Assembly (NCBI GenBank): GCA_932521025.1
Contig: OW051469.1
Coordinates: 1,562,398-1,626,397 of the forward strand
Source of the DNA: Oscheius onirici
Lineage: Eukaryota > Nematoda > Chromadorea > Rhabditida > Rhabditidae
DNA: 64,000 nt
Reading direction: 5' to 3'
A program made the position numbers and the translations under genes. The notes beneath the pieces were generated by a model. That model was not told where the DNA came from. It did no database searches and saw only the letters and a program-made list of their open reading frames with translations. This document shows, piece by piece, positions 35,701 through 47,413 of this stretch. Numbering within the stretch: the stretch's first letter is position 1; each line of letters begins with the position of its first letter.

Positions 35701-38700
35701 TTTAGTGGATCGATAAACATTATCTGGACTGAAAAATGTCCATCTCAGACCAGATGTTCTCTGTCTCTCTGTCTCTGTCTGTCATCCACTCTCTGTTTTT
35801 TTGTCTCTCTGTCTCTCACAGACTCAGACTCTCAGTCTCTCAGTCTATCACTCTTTTTTTCTCTCTCAAAATTACTGCTTTCTAGAAAAAATTGAAGGTA
35901 ATTTGGGAGGGAGAAGTGGAGGAGAGGGATAATGGGACGCGTGGCTAGCGACGTGTCTCTCATGGCTAATAGGCAATTTGGCGCGAAGAGAGAAAGAGAG
36001 AAATTCTTTAGATTGAGTGGGAAATACTACAAAAATGGTAAGAATATTGGGACGTTTCTGGCAGTCTGCCAGTGCCCTGGACCTCAGCCCAGTCTGTGCG
36101 CTCCGCGCGCTCTTCGTATCGACCGCCCCCTCGTCTCTCCAGCCTATTCTCCTCCTCCTTCTGGGCCTCTCTCCCCCCTCTCGTCCACTCAATTCCATGC
36201 CCAGCAGCGCATGATCCGCGGCTCTCCGTCTCTTCCGCCTCTCCCTCTTTTCATTCAGAGACAGGAGGAGGATAATGGAACGGAAGGAGGTAATCTCACT
36301 CGCAATTGCAGCTGTCACCCAGAAATTTTCTTAATGCCTCTCTCCCGTCCAGACACAAAGAACTTTTCAAACTGGCGCCTATCTCTTCCTTTCGCGCCTC
36401 TTTTCCGTCTGCGCCCCTGCCTATTTTCGAATCTTCCAGCTGAGTCATCAAACTGAGCGAGTTCCAGCAAATATTAGGATTTCCGTCATCTTTTGCCCCG
36501 TCATCTTTTTTCTTTCGAAAGGGGCCTGTTTACGACTTGTAGCGGGCTCAAATTCCGCGCTTTTTCCGTCATGGGAAGGGGTCAAATGTCTGCCGTTTCC
36601 GTTGCTTTTTTTCAGTGCTTTTTGGAGCTCCCGCCAATCTTTTCGCAAATACGCAATTGCGTACATGCTTGTTTCTGCTTAAAGATTACATTTTTGAACT
36701 TTTCGATGTTCTGCAAAGTTTTTAGATGAGCTAAAGGGCTACAACTTTGTAGAACACTGCAAATTTAGGAAAATTCGTTTTCAGCCCGAAAAACGGCGAT
36801 TACGTAATTGCGTACTTTTAGAAGATGGTACGCTGCAAGGAGATTACAAGGGCTTCGTTTAGTAGTTTCTACAGTAGTTTCCATACAATATTTCAAAAAC
36901 CTAAAATTCCAAAAGACTCACACGTTTTTTGTCCTCACATTCGCATAGGTCTCATTCGAATGGGCCAGGCTGTCGAATTTGACGACAGCTTGATGGACGA
37001 CAGCGTCAAAAACAATCTCCGTCATTCCCTCGAACATCATCTTCATCCGCTGCTTCACGAAATCTTCGGTTGCTGCCGGCGGAATATTTCCAATCCAGAG
37101 CTTGTTAGCCGCTTGACTTCGGCCAAAGTTTACCTTAAACCGGGAGATAAAAAAAAAGAGAAAAAGATAGACCAACCTTGGGCTTTTTCGTGAATCCGCC
37201 GGCATTCATGTCGCGGTGCTGGAAGGCGTTCACGGCTCTGACAGTCGAATCCAGATCCGTGAAATGAAGGAAGGCAAAAGGTGACGGGGATTCGGGGTTC
37301 TTGACGTCAATCTCGAGAATTTGCCCAAATTGCTGGTAGCGACGGCGCAGAGACGCTTCTGTCGGGTTAGAGTCGAGATTTCCCACGTAGAGGGTGCGGG
37401 AGGCCTGTGAAATTATTCGTCAGTAGATTCTTGTGAACTGGTAGAACTACCAGGAGAAGTATACTGTAGCGACAGACTTCCAGAAGACTCTACATATCCA
37501 GTGTGACTAACTACTCTGCTTAATTAGCGGCAAACGACCAAGTGGTAACCTGTTGAGATTAGTTAGTTTTGAAATTAGAAACTTTTCAGGAGGGCACAAA
37601 ACTGTTGCTTGAAAGTGATAGGATCAGTAGTGACAGGACAAATCAGTAAGAGACTAAGGAAGTATGAAAACTGCTCTCGTGGTATATCTAACAAGGGAAA
37701 TGTTCGAACGGTATTCGCGATATCAAAAATCGGCTTTCGCCACGAAAATCAGATTTTTTTCTGATTCTGTGATATGTTTCCGACCAATGCTCATGGACCA
37801 ATGATGTTGTTAAGGCAATTTGGAGCGGTCGTAAACCGATCGTTTAGGAAAATCGGAGACATCTCCAAGAATCAAATAATAATTCTGATTCTCGTGGCGA
37901 AAGCCGATTTTTGATATCGCGAGTACTGTTCAAACACTTCTCCTGTAAGGATAGTTATTCAGACAGTAACGGTTTCAAGTCAGGGAACCCTCGGGACACA
38001 GTTGGGTTCAAATTACTCTGGGCTACTGTAGAATTTGACATGGGACGTGACCTTATGGTCCTTTTAAAGAGTCTCCTTACTTTAATATCGGCTATACTGC
38101 TAGAAGTCCCTCACATGGTCCTTTTTTGTTATAAACTATCGGACAGAAAAAAACTCTCCGTTCAGAGAATTTTGTGGTCCTACCGAAGTTTTCATTACAC
38201 TCTTTTTGGAATTTTTTAAGAAAAGCCAAATTAAATCTAGGGTCAAGACTAGAAAGAAAAGTCCGAGTCCATTTCCCTGTCACGAACATTATTATCCAAA
38301 AAACGGTCGTTATCGTGAAGAATGACAGTGTCAACGACCTCGCCAGCTAATTGCTTTAGATTTCTACTCACCTTCTCATAGTAAACAGTATACATCTCCG
38401 GGCCCTTTGAACTCCCGACGAAATCCCGATTCATGCTGGCTGCCATGGCTCCCTTGGTCGCGACGGTCTTGTTGTAAGCCACTTGGACATCGACTGGATC
38501 GGCAGCTCGTACGCGACATTTCTGTCCCATAATCATCGCATACTTGTCCACCGGCTTGGTCAGATTGTTGAAAATGAGCAGGGCGCGGCGGTCTTCTCCG
38601 CCATTCAGGTCCTCAAAGTGGGTATCGGCTATGGTCCCGTAACTATTGTAACAAGCATGGATCGAGTTGAGGACACTGAGCTGGCCGCGGGGCAGATTCT

Positions 38701-41002
38701 CAATGTAGAAGCCTTGAAGTCCCGGTCTTGGGGAACGAAGAGTTGGACTGATTGAGCCGCGTCTGGAAACGGGAACTTTTTTGGAAAGGGTTAAAAGTTG
38801 CTGGGGGTTTTGAGACAAGAACTAATCACCTGAGGTTTGTGCCAAGCATTAGGTGAGATTGGGTTAAAGAGAGTGATAACCAAAGGTGAACCGAGCCGTG
38901 AATACTTTAAAGGACTGTGTTCAGATTTACCGTTGTTACAAAAAGAAGTACACAATTGCGTACGAAACCACATGCTAAGAAAACGAGCATTTTTGGCTCG
39001 AAAACGAACTTTTCCGACTTTTTGATGTTCTACAAAGTCGTAGCCCTCGATTCGTTCTACAACTGTTTAAAACATGAAAATTTCAGAAAATGCCGTCTTT
39101 TGGCTGAAAATACTGAATACGTAATTGCGTATACACGACGGTAGTGACTTCAACACTGTCCTTTAAACAGTAAGCAGTTTTGATTGGGATATCTTAAAGG
39201 ACTGTTTCTAGTCCTTTAAGCCAGGGTATTGCAAGCTGTGACTAGACTATTTAAGGTTTAAGCTCAGGAGACAGTCCTTTAACCGAGAGGTTATCATAAA
39301 AAGTGTATAGAGGACACACATAGAAATTGTGTGTCACACAGAGAGAGGAGGTGGCCTCTCTCGCGCGAGATCGGAGCGTGAGGCCGCGCTTCCTTCCCCT
39401 TTTCTTAGTCCAAATGTTTGCGCTTTTCGGACCACTTTCGCCAGATCATTTGACCTGCTCGCCACAGGGGGAGCCCGCGAAAACAAGCCCGTACTATATT
39501 CGGCTCACTTCCTGCTCTGACGGTTAAAGGACTCTTTCCTTCCGCCACCATTTCCCAAAGTGAAACTTACCCATCCTTCCGCGAATAGCTATTGCGTTTA
39601 GGTATGGATACCATTAATGGTCGCTGCTGCATCCTATACTTCAACTTTTCCTCTAAACTCTTCTCATCATACTCTTTCCACGGCGATATCGAGCGTTTTC
39701 GTGGTGGAGGAGCGGCAGGAGTACGAGGGCTGGCAGAGCTCCGATTGTTCATGCTGGAGGAGGAACTGGAAAGAGAGGTTAGAGATGCGGGATCGTGCTT
39801 TGTTGCGTGAGATTATGAGAGGTTCGAGAGCCATTCCGGGGTGCTTGTGCCTCTACAGGTAAATCCACGATTATCTGTAGAAGTAGGGTGAAAAAAATAG
39901 ATAGCAAAAGTTTAACAAAAAAGCAAAAGGAATTTTGAATCAGGGATTCGAACCTCGACTTTGTGTACTTAAAGTCGCGCCACTAGACACTGCGCTAATT
40001 GTGCCGAAAATTAGAACATTTTATAACGTTTCCGGGGAAGCCAAGCACAAAAATGTTTGTGGGTATATTCGTTGGACACAAAAAAGTATACTGTGCTTTT
40101 TCAGGAGAAAGGTGGCTGATAATGAGATTCTGATAGAGCCACTTTTCTGTCTCTCTCTCCCCTAATTTCCGAACGGTCGCGGATTGATTGTGAGCCGCTG
40201 CCCCGCGCAGCCAACAGCTGAGATTGTAATATACGTGTAAAGCAGCTGCTTTCCCTCTCCGTGTAATAACGTACTTTTTCGTCGTCGGAGCAGCCGGATC
40301 GTGAAAGGACATCCGAAAAGACATGTTGTCCAGGCGGTGGTCTCCATTGTTGGCCTTGCGGGCCGAGCGGATGTCCGTGAAGGAGATCACAATACCGTCC
40401 GAGTTGCGATCAACACTCTGTACGCCGCCGTAGCTGCAAGGTTTTGAGTTTAGTAGGGGACTTTTAAAGGACTGTTACAGGCCTTTTTAAGCGGTTTTTT
40501 CAAAAGTATAACTTGTATCAAAAGCTTCGCCTTCTTTTTACGCGAAATTGCGGACAAAAATATAATTTAAAGAAAAGTACGCAATTTCTAAGTAAGGAAA
40601 AATTCGTAAGATTAAGGTTTAGTACGAGCTATAATTAGTCCTTTAAAATTGGTACGTTTCAGGGGCCCAGCATTGAATACTCATCCAAAACTTTGTGTGG
40701 AACTAAACTTTTGGGTCTCTAAGCTAGGAAAAATGCTAATATACAAAAAGGCTAAAATTTCACTGCGTATCTTCAGAGTATTCAATGTTTGAGTGCAAAC
40801 TGAACTTCGAAAAGTCATTTAACTTGAACAAACCAAAAATATTCTAAAAAAGCTGAAACAGATATTTTAAGGGAGGTTAACATTTTGAGAAAAACTCGAC
40901 TCACTTGGAAAAATAGCTGTTGATCCGATCTTCTGAAACGTTGTCTGGCAGTCCGGTGACGAGGACATGTCGCGACTCCCTCTGACTGCTCGGTGAATGC
41001 AT
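24701..41002 (-). CDS. Spen/SHARP (DIN-1-like) transcriptional corepressor
   Basis: About 26 exons and 2387 residues. In order: 41002-40905, 40433-40275, 39765-39571, 38762-38372, 37404-37177, 37133-36922, 34670-34500, 34458-34324, 33567-33337, 33294-32790, 32727-32531, 32489-32024, 31951-31577, 31537-31274, 31102-30038, 29536-29453, 29341-29018, 28896-28768, 28459-28075, 28022-27955, 27475-27344, 27147-27120 (weak), 26826-26021, 25859-25664, 25586-25435, 24868-24701. RRMs: RESRHVLVTGLPDN (residues about 10-80), GFYIENLPRGQL (about 160-245), RTLYVGNLDSN and ANKLWIGNIPPA (about 280-425). Then RS-, Pro- and Lys/Ser-rich disordered stretches, and a C-terminal SPOC domain (PPVWKGRIAIKN...MRIGQRMKAEGE...YVFPPNEF, about 2217-2387). 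SPOC recruits SMRT/NCoR-HDAC. All phases close except the poor acceptor before 26826. Confidence 0.9.
24941..25007 (-). repeat. tRNA-like element in Spen intron 25
   Basis: Minus-strand AGTGGAGCTGTCGGTTACAG (A-box region), GTCTGCGGAGC, then GGGTTCGATCCCCGG (B box). Shares CTGCGGAGC with the element at 14291. Same strand as the host gene. Confidence 0.6.
26816..26890 (-). promoter_or_regulatory. Possible internal start of a short SPOC isoform
   Basis: The large exon preceding the SPOC domain begins with an in-frame Met (26818, MSSDPAAIPRPRANT), and the annotated acceptor just before it (GTACAAAAAG) is poor. In C. elegans din-1 a short isoform comprises the C-terminal part only. An internal promoter here would explain both facts. 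This is inference from the sequence context. Confidence 0.4.
28509..28571 (-). repeat. tRNA-like element in Spen intron 18
   Basis: Minus strand: TAGCGCAGTGCCAAGTAGCG (A-box region), CCGCAAGG, then GAGTTCAAATCCC (B box). Member of the AGTGCCAAGTGGCGC subfamily. Same strand as the host gene. Confidence 0.65.
29613..30003. mobile_element. hAT-type MITE forming most of a Spen intron
   Basis: 391 bp from CAGGGCGAACATTCGTACGC to the matching right end (inward CAGGGTTGGGCGAACATTCG). It is flanked by GTCTCTCT on both sides (29605-29612, 30004-30011). The interior is itself palindromic: CCTTGACCCCGAATGCAT at about 29711 and its complement at about 29890. It occupies about 80% of the 501-nt intron 29537-30037. 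The duplication lies in CT-repeat DNA, so it is weaker evidence than at 21359. Confidence 0.75.
31161..31227 (+). repeat. tRNA-like element in Spen intron 14
   Basis: Plus strand: AATAGCGCAGTCGTTAGGGT (A box), ACTGCGGAACC, then AGTTCAATCCCC (B box). Antisense to the host gene. Confidence 0.6.
33636..33766. repeat. Inverted-repeat element, TATCTTGGCTGAGTAT family
   Basis: The left end CATTGAATACTCAGCC and right end GGCTGAGTATCCAACG are imperfect inverted repeats. Two further copies of the motif lie inside. It lies in Spen intron 8. A second element of the kind is at about 40664-40795. Confidence 0.55.
34740..34910. mobile_element. MITE-like element with 44-bp inverted ends
   Basis: ATGGTTTGTT, an A-rich run and GAGAGCTCG(G/A)CCG lead into AACCCATTT at the left; the reverse complement closes the right end. 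The interior carries the CTTGGCTGAGTATCC motif. It lies in Spen intron 6, 171 bp. Confidence 0.7.
34930..35190. repeat. CTGTCTCT-type microsatellite
   Basis: Imperfect tandem CTCTGTCTCTCAGT/CTGTCTCT units over about 260 bp in Spen intron 6. A similar block is at 35757-35870. Comparable tracts recur through the window, often next to 3' splice sites. Confidence 0.8.
36650..36815. mobile_element. Palindromic MITE, TACGCAATTGCGTAC termini (copy A)
   Basis: Ends are TACGCAATTGCGTAC and TACGTAATTGCGTAC. The centre pairs GTTCTGCAAAGTT with CTACAACTTTGTAGAAC. 166 bp in Spen intron 6. Related copies lie at 38948 and 55456. Confidence 0.7.
37699..37936. mobile_element. MITE-like element with 50-bp inverted arms
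   Basis: The left arm ATTCGCGATATCAAAAATCG continuing GCTTTCGCCACGA is matched by its reverse complement at about 37880-37925. Length about 238 bp; no coding capacity. It lies in Spen intron 4. Confidence 0.8.
38948..39132. mobile_element. Palindromic MITE, CAATTGCGTA termini (copy B)
   Basis: GTACACAATTGCGTAC at the left, ATACGTAATTGCGTATAC at the right. The centre GTTCTACAAAGTCGTAGCC and TTCTACAACTG corresponds to copy A. It lies in Spen intron 3. Confidence 0.65.
39939..40006 (-). repeat. tRNA-like element in Spen intron 2
   Basis: Minus strand: TTAGCGCAGTGTCTAGTGGC (A-box region) followed by GCG, a self-complementary ACTTTAAGTACACAAAGT middle, and GGTTCGAATCCC (perfect B box). Same strand as the host. 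Confidence 0.65.
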
Positions 41003-42607
41003 TCTTATTCTTCTTTGAGAATTGCATTAGATTAGTAGAACATTGCTGAAAGAGAGCTCTTTTTCGAAAAGAAAGTCAGTACAATTATGAGAGAGACAGC
41101 ACCTGGGACAATAAAACATCTGCGTCGGGTATATTGATTGGCCAAGCCACAAGGGGTCAAATCGCGGTCTCTGTCACTTTTCGGTTTTTTAACAGTTTTT
41201 TCTCTGAAATGGGGGCAGAAAATTTGATTTTCAGTTCTGGAGAGAGAGAAAGAAACAGAGGGACTGAGAGACAGAGGGGCAGACAGAGAGTCTGAGAAAG
41301 AGAGACTTGTGGACAGATTAAAACGGAAAGAGTCAAGAGATCAAAGTTTTGAAAAAGTTAATGACGAGCAGTCCATTATGCGAATGAAAATGAAAATTTC
41401 ATGAGACAGCTTTACGAAAAAAGAAGATGAGAATTGACGGGGTTAAGTCTGGGAGTGAGGCGGTGTTTTATGCAGTTCAAAAAGCGATGGCTTGAAAGCG
41501 GGTGCCGGGAAAATAAACAAATCGATATAAGCATGAAACAGTGATGATGCAAGCTTGCTCATTCTCTCGTGTATAGCAAAAAATATGGGTTGCAACAATT
41601 CTTAGAGGGAAAAGTAAACAAAACTTTGAAATCGCGGTACTTTGGGAAAACTATGAATGACGCGGTTCTTTGGGAAATGAATAGAGTGCAAAAAAATGGG
41701 AAATCTCTGTCGCTCCCAAAAAAAAAACTTACAAAAATCACTGATCAGTATTCAAGCCCCTTTCCAAACAACCCCAACACAATGGAAAGTTCAAAAAGCG
41801 TCATCAGTACACACAGGCGTTGGGACGTGGAAAAAAGGCAGGAAGGGAAAGCGACTCTGGACGACGCAGGAGCCAAACATTGTTTTGGAGCTGAGCCAGG
41901 TGACCTTGACGGCCCCCGATGGGTCAGCGCCACTTTTTTGTTCTGAGCGCGGCTTAGATTTCCGTGTGATCCTAATCTCTAGAGTTCTCACGTGCGGTGT
42001 GGTTTGGAAAATGGAAAAAAAAAGAAAAAAGTGGATCCTTTCCGGACCCCTGGACCCCTAAGAATTTCGCAATCCTTGGAAGGGGACTCTCTCTCTATCG
42101 GGGGGACGGTGAAGGTGGTCCGACCACGGCGGCGACGCTGCGCAGACCGCTCGCGTCGACAGCCCCGCCCGGAGAGAGTGAGGGGACAGAGCGAAAGAGA
42201 CCCCCAGCGCTCACTCGTGACGGCTTTTGATAGTAGCAGCAATTTTCGTCCTACACATACTTTTAAACGGCTATACGATTTTTTGAAGGATTTTTTAGAA
42301 GATCGAAGAAGAGGATGGTTGTCTCCGGCTATACGACGGATTTTAAGCGGAATTTCATATGCCAGTTTCTGGTGGGAAGACTGTGACCTTCTCGACAAGA
42401 GATAGGGAAGTATGGACTGGATTTGGAGGTTTTAGTCTCCTCCCTTCCCGCCTAATGGATAATTCTAATTTGGACTAAGAGCACTTTCTCGTAAAAGAGC
42501 TCATTGGGGGCTAAAAGGATCGATTCGCCTTTTTCTTACCGTACTTTCGTCGATACTTCTTCGACAAGAAACCAAAAATGAAAAAGCTTATAGACCCGGT
42601 GGATTTG
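41003..42607. other. Upstream of Spen, no gene recognised
   Basis: Contains GA-rich simple sequence (about 41240-41310) and a GC-rich patch (42100-42200), but no open frame that resembles a protein family. The Spen promoter must lie in this stretch. Confidence 0.35.
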
Positions 42608-42698
42608 GCTGCGCGGTTGGCAGCATGGCTGTGGTGGACAGCCTAAGTGCCAAGTGGCGCTGTTTCAATCCACAAGGTCCAGGGTTCGAATCCCGCGA
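42608..42698 (+). repeat. tRNA-like element with long middle
   Basis: Carries AGTGCCAAGTGGCGC and a perfect B box GGGTTCGAATCCC. An additional A-box-like GCGCGGTTGGCAGC lies upstream. Intergenic. The length (about 90 nt) would suit a long variable arm, but base pairing is not convincing. Confidence 0.6.
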
Positions 42699-43370
42699 TT
42701 AAAACTAATTTTTGCTTTTTTATATTCATTGGAAGTAGACAATATTTCTTCAAAAAATTGTTGTGAAATGTCAACCAAAATGACGAGTCTCTTGGAGAAA
42801 ATGATTCCCGGCCCCATTCAGTTCTCCAGATGACTAACACTCCGTCTCTCTTTCATAATCCGTCCTGTCGGCTTTTGTTGTTCCAGTGCCGCTCGATCAA
42901 TAGACCTAACCCCGGCCCCAGCGCTAATTCTCTCTCCCGCTGGGACAGGGGTCAATCATCCGTCTTCTGTTTCTCTCTCTCTGTCAATCAGTTGATTTTT
43001 CGCAAAAAATGTATCGTTCCCACATCTCTTGGACTGTACAGTCCCGCGTGTAAGGACATCGTTATCGGCCGAGAGAAAGGACGGGGCAAAGATAAACCAC
43101 TTTATTGACGAGCAGATATCAGATGACACGTCGACTAGTACAAAGTGTTTTGATCTCTCAATTCTTGACGGGTTTTCTGCAAAATTTAGTGATTACCTGC
43201 TTGAACTAACCTATATCGAACTGTACCCCTGGATAGCCATTTCTTCGACTATATCCAGCCCCTGTGTTTCAAGCCACTTGCCCTGAAAAACAGTTCATGA
43301 CAAGAAAGACTCGGTTTCTCTCTAGATTACGGTAATAGTAACCCGTACTCTTTGGGACTAAATCTTTCTA

Positions 43371-43674
<304 letters not shown>

Positions 43675-43777
43675 TAATCCCACTGCTGTACAACAGCCCC
43701 GACGTCATTTCCCATTGTGTCGTCAGAGCACAAACTGAACGATCGCTGTCCGCAGGTCACGTATTGTTTGACCACGC

Positions 43778-44989
43778 TCATAGTCGGTCAGCTGAACCAG
43801 AGAGACAGAGCAAAACAACACCTTGGAGTGGATTTTGAAAAGTCTGAGTGGGCGACTGGAGGATGTCCACGTCTGAAAAACACACTTTATGACGGAAGAA
43901 TTTGAATGACGACTTTTGTAAAAAGACTGCCGGTGATCTAAAGACAGCATTTTCTGCCAGGATCTTTCTTAATCTCCTCTTTCGAACTCGACGAATCCGC
44001 TCGATCTTTGGAGGCTGAGAGATGGTTGCTAGGATTAGTCTATTCAACGTACCTGAACATATCCTCCATTTATAGGAAATACTGCCTCTCCGCAGAATGG
44101 TTTCCAAGGGATTTGGTTGGGCTGAAAAACGGATCTCAGTAAGGGGCGTGCAAAAAGTCTCCGAGTCCCGACTCTCTGTCTCTCTCCAATAACTCACCCA
44201 TGGTCTGAAACAAGAACAGGGTCTACTGAACACTTCCTCTTTGAAGATGGCTTCAACCTCCTCATAGGGATCCCTCTCAAAGAGAGCTTCTCTCAAAGAG
44301 AGCGCGTGCCCTTGACATGTAAGCCAACTTCAAATTGATTTGTAGTGTTGTAAAATGGGTTTCACCTTTTCCAGTAAAACGTGACGGTCATGTCGGATTG
44401 ACGAGGTTCTTCTGAAAGCGAAATATGTCAAAATGAACCATCGGATCTCGCTGTTATTGAATAAATACTATTTTTTTATCTCTAGTGATAACATACTCCC
44501 AACTCTCCCAAAATAGACAACATACAGTACAAATCAGGTTAGTAATCAGACCCAAAATTTCCAGGTAACTACATGTATCCTACGGTAACAGATGATATGC
44601 CAAGCTTATTGATTTTTCTTTTCGCATTTTCTATTCCTTGTGGTTCTACAGTATCCAGTATATTTGGGCAACTCGAGTCGAGTTGAGCTCGATTTGAGCC
44701 ACGAGTCGACTCGACTCGAGGCGGTCCAGAGCTCGACTCGAATCGGCTCGTGACTCGACTTTTCGACTCGACGCCCAAGTATTGTATCCAGTATATATCC
44801 AACGCTAGAATCATTTCAAAATTTAACCCAAGAGCTATGGAAGAAAACGGAGGAGAAACGGTACGATTGTAAAGGAAAGAGAGCTTAGAAAATCTCTCAT
44901 TACCTCTGGAAGTCATCTCCTCCAAGCAAATAACCTAGCGTAGAGCTAGCAAGAAGAAGAAGAGGTAACCCGATGCTCGTGCCAGGCAT
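43778..44989 (-). CDS. Unresolved secreted-type gene
   Basis: A convincing signal-peptide exon (44989-44904: MPGTSIGLPLLLLLASSTLG) has a good 5' splice site. Downstream the same strand shows short open blocks: 44411-44366; one at about 44290-44190 containing DPYEEVEAIF and PCSCFRPW; 44131-44063 containing PWKPFCGEAVFPINGGYVQ; and a basic block starting PPKIERIRRVRKRR. The later blocks join in phase, but I could not join them to the signal exon without a frame conflict, and alternative junctions give other reading frames. No family is recognised. Treat as a probable secreted protein or a decayed gene. It is followed upstream by ribokinase on the same strand. Confidence 0.35.
44667..44780. mobile_element. 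Inverted-repeat element rich in GACTCGA
   Basis: Ends TTGGGCAACTCGAGTCGA and its imperfect reverse complement (TCGACTCGACGCCCAA) enclose repeated GACTCGA units. About 114 bp. It lies between the signal exon and the next block of the unresolved gene. Confidence 0.6.
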
Positions 44990-45074
44990 TTTACCAACTC
45001 TCTTCCCCCAAAATGACACCTCAAGGTTGTCTAGACTCTACCATTGACACTGTCTGACTACGCTTCATTAATTC

Positions 45075-46702
45075 TCAGAGTTTGATTTCCGGGTGCTTTT
45101 CGGCAATCTCCTCTAGACGCCAGTAGGAACTTTGGGTTCCTTTTCGCTGGACGGACAAAGAGGCTACGGCTGCAGCAGTTCTGGCTGCCTCAACTATGGA
45201 AATTTTCTTGGTCAAGAGAGCTGCCATCGTGCCGCAGAAACAGTCTCCAGCTCCCTGAAAGTGGAATAGTTTAAAGGACTGTGTCAGTTACCGTAGTGTC
45301 GACGACTTCAGTCTTGGGAACTGGGACATGCTCGACGGTTTCTTCTCCAGTTGTAGCGATCAAAATACCTAAATGGAGAGGGTCTCTGAGATTCTATAGT
45401 ATGACCTTGGGCTCCAAGAGTCACAATGGCGTGTCTCGGACCCATCTCCGTCATCTTCTTGGCAGCCTCTTTGGCCGAGTCGAGACCTTTCATCTCGATA
45501 TGAGTTATGAATTCGGCCTGAAATGCAAACCATTTTCCCAGCCGCGTAATTACTGTTAGTTCACCGAACCGGACCTTAAAATGTTCCTCTGTTCATAGGT
45601 CCCGCAACGAAAAAAATTTTAATTCTAGAAGGTAAAGTAAAAGTCGAGTTTCTTCGCGACTCAGTTCGTAAATACTACTGGATTTTATATTTGTGAGACG
45701 GTAGGAATTAAGAGTAACAAAATTTTCCTGGGAACGTATTTCTGAAAACTTTTAGAAAGATGCAAGGCAGTTCGTTGCGAGACCCGGCAACATATTTTGG
45801 ATACTGAGCCAAAAGTTTCGAAGATCATGTTGGTATGTACCCATCTTGGTAAAGAAAAAATTTTAAGCTACCCCCGTTTGAATTTGGCGAGCAAATTCCG
45901 AAGGAGTAAAAAATGATCTTTTTGAGTCAAAATGAGTGCTAGTTATTCCTGTTATTGAACTAACCTCATTCTCATTGGTGGAGACAATGTCAACTAGGGA
46001 AAGAATCGACGTATCTAGATCGGGATCTCCTGGAGCAGGATTGAAGAATGTGGTGACTGGAAAAAGTCATTCTCAATGAACTTTTGCTTACCTTTATGCT
46101 TCCGAGCCAATTCGAACAGTTTTCTGTTTCCAGAAGGCTCAATTTCGGCCTGGGCCAACACCAGAGCAGCAGAAGCTATGACTTTCTCATGTCTCTCGGC
46201 AACTTTTTCGTTCATTTCCAAATTGGCTCCGAGGGTCACGACAATATTGTTTTCTCCTGCAAAAAAATACTGAAAATTCAGTAAAGTTCGAAAGGACCTT
46301 GATTGTTGACAGTAATCGTAGCCGTGGAAGTCTTGGCAGTGTCAGATTTCTCAATGTTGTCGACATTGACTCCCGATTCTTTCAAGTCATTGATGTTTGA
46401 ATCTCCAAAAACGTCTTTACCGACCTGAAAAATATAAAGTTTAAAAAAAGTGCGTGGCACCTTGGCAATAAGAGAAACGTTGGCTCCAAGTCTTGCGGCA
46501 GCAACAGCCTGATTGGCTCCTTTTCCACCACTTCCCAGCTGGAAAGCAGTGCCACGGACTGATTCTCCTGGACGGGGAAAACGGTCAGTGTAGCTAGAAA
46601 GTTTGGATAGAGAGGCAGAGAGACAAGGGGACAGAGAGACAAAAATTACCTGATCAAATCCTGAACAATACTCCCAAAGACTACAATAGGCTTGTCTTCC
46701 AT
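45075..46702 (-). CDS. rbks: Ribokinase
   Basis: Eight exons (46702-46650, 46593-46461, 46424-46298, 46256-46092, 46056-45965, 45517-45406, 45368-45292, 45254-45075) give 312 residues, the normal length. PfkB-family motifs are VVFGSIVQDL (N-terminal), GGKGANQAVAAARLGA (substrate Gly-Gly motif), an NPAPG segment, NENEAE, IVTLGAQG and the C-terminal anion-hole/catalytic TTGAGDCF with its Asp. The enzyme phosphorylates D-ribose at O5 with ATP in the cytosol. A TCTCAG splice site sits 1 nt before the ATG, a likely trans-splice acceptor. Intron 5 (45518-45964) is the only long one. Confidence 0.95.
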
Positions 46703-47413
46703 TCTGAGAGAAAATGGGTGCAGGTGAAGGGATCAATATCAGTATGATACCACGCGCAGGACGGGTAAAGATCACATCAACAACAATAGACAGAAACACA
46801 GACATAGAGAGACATAGTTTTTGTTCAGTACACAATAATGAGGAGGAGGTAGACACACCCCAGTGAAAATCAGCTTTTGCGCTCCCTCCGACCTCCTTCG
46901 GGATGTGTTGCGGTATCCTTTGACTCTGTTGATTCGCAGCTATAGCTGTTGCCAAATCTACACCTTACGTACTTTTCGTTACACAAAGTTGTGTACGAAA
47001 AATACGGTAGAAATTCAAATAAAATAGCTTGGCCGCGCGTACGCAATTTTTCGTCAATCAAAAAATACGCAAGGTGAAGATTTGGCACGCGCTGTACAAG
47101 ATGCAAATCATAAAATTGCCTTACAACAGAACTACAGAGATTACTGAAAACTTTGGTAAATTATGTTGTTTTTTTGTTTCTAAAAATATTATCGCTTTTT
47201 TCGAACTTCAAAATCAAACTCTGTTCGCTTCTAGTCAAGAAGCTGTTCTACCACGAGATTAGTTCCTTTTCTCCAGTATTCTGTGAAGAGACCTGGTCCC
47301 ACCGCGAGGTCTGGTTCCGTGCGGCGGATTCGCTCTTTTCACTGAACCCTAGTATCCTTTTCACAAACAGTCCATATTTCTATTTTTTTTTTCATCAATT
47401 TTTATTTCTAGAA
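46703..47413. promoter_or_regulatory. Divergent upstream region of ribokinase and SARA
   Basis: 711 bp between head-to-head start codons. Contains an AT-rich stretch with GCGTACGCAATTTTTCG (about 47036-47053), a partial end of the CAATTGCGTA MITE family. TTTCTAG ends 2 nt before the SARA ATG. Confidence 0.45.

Noticed and set aside
42100..42240. GC-rich patch as possible rRNA fragment
   Set aside because: No recognisable rRNA helix or core sequence; it is simply GC-rich.
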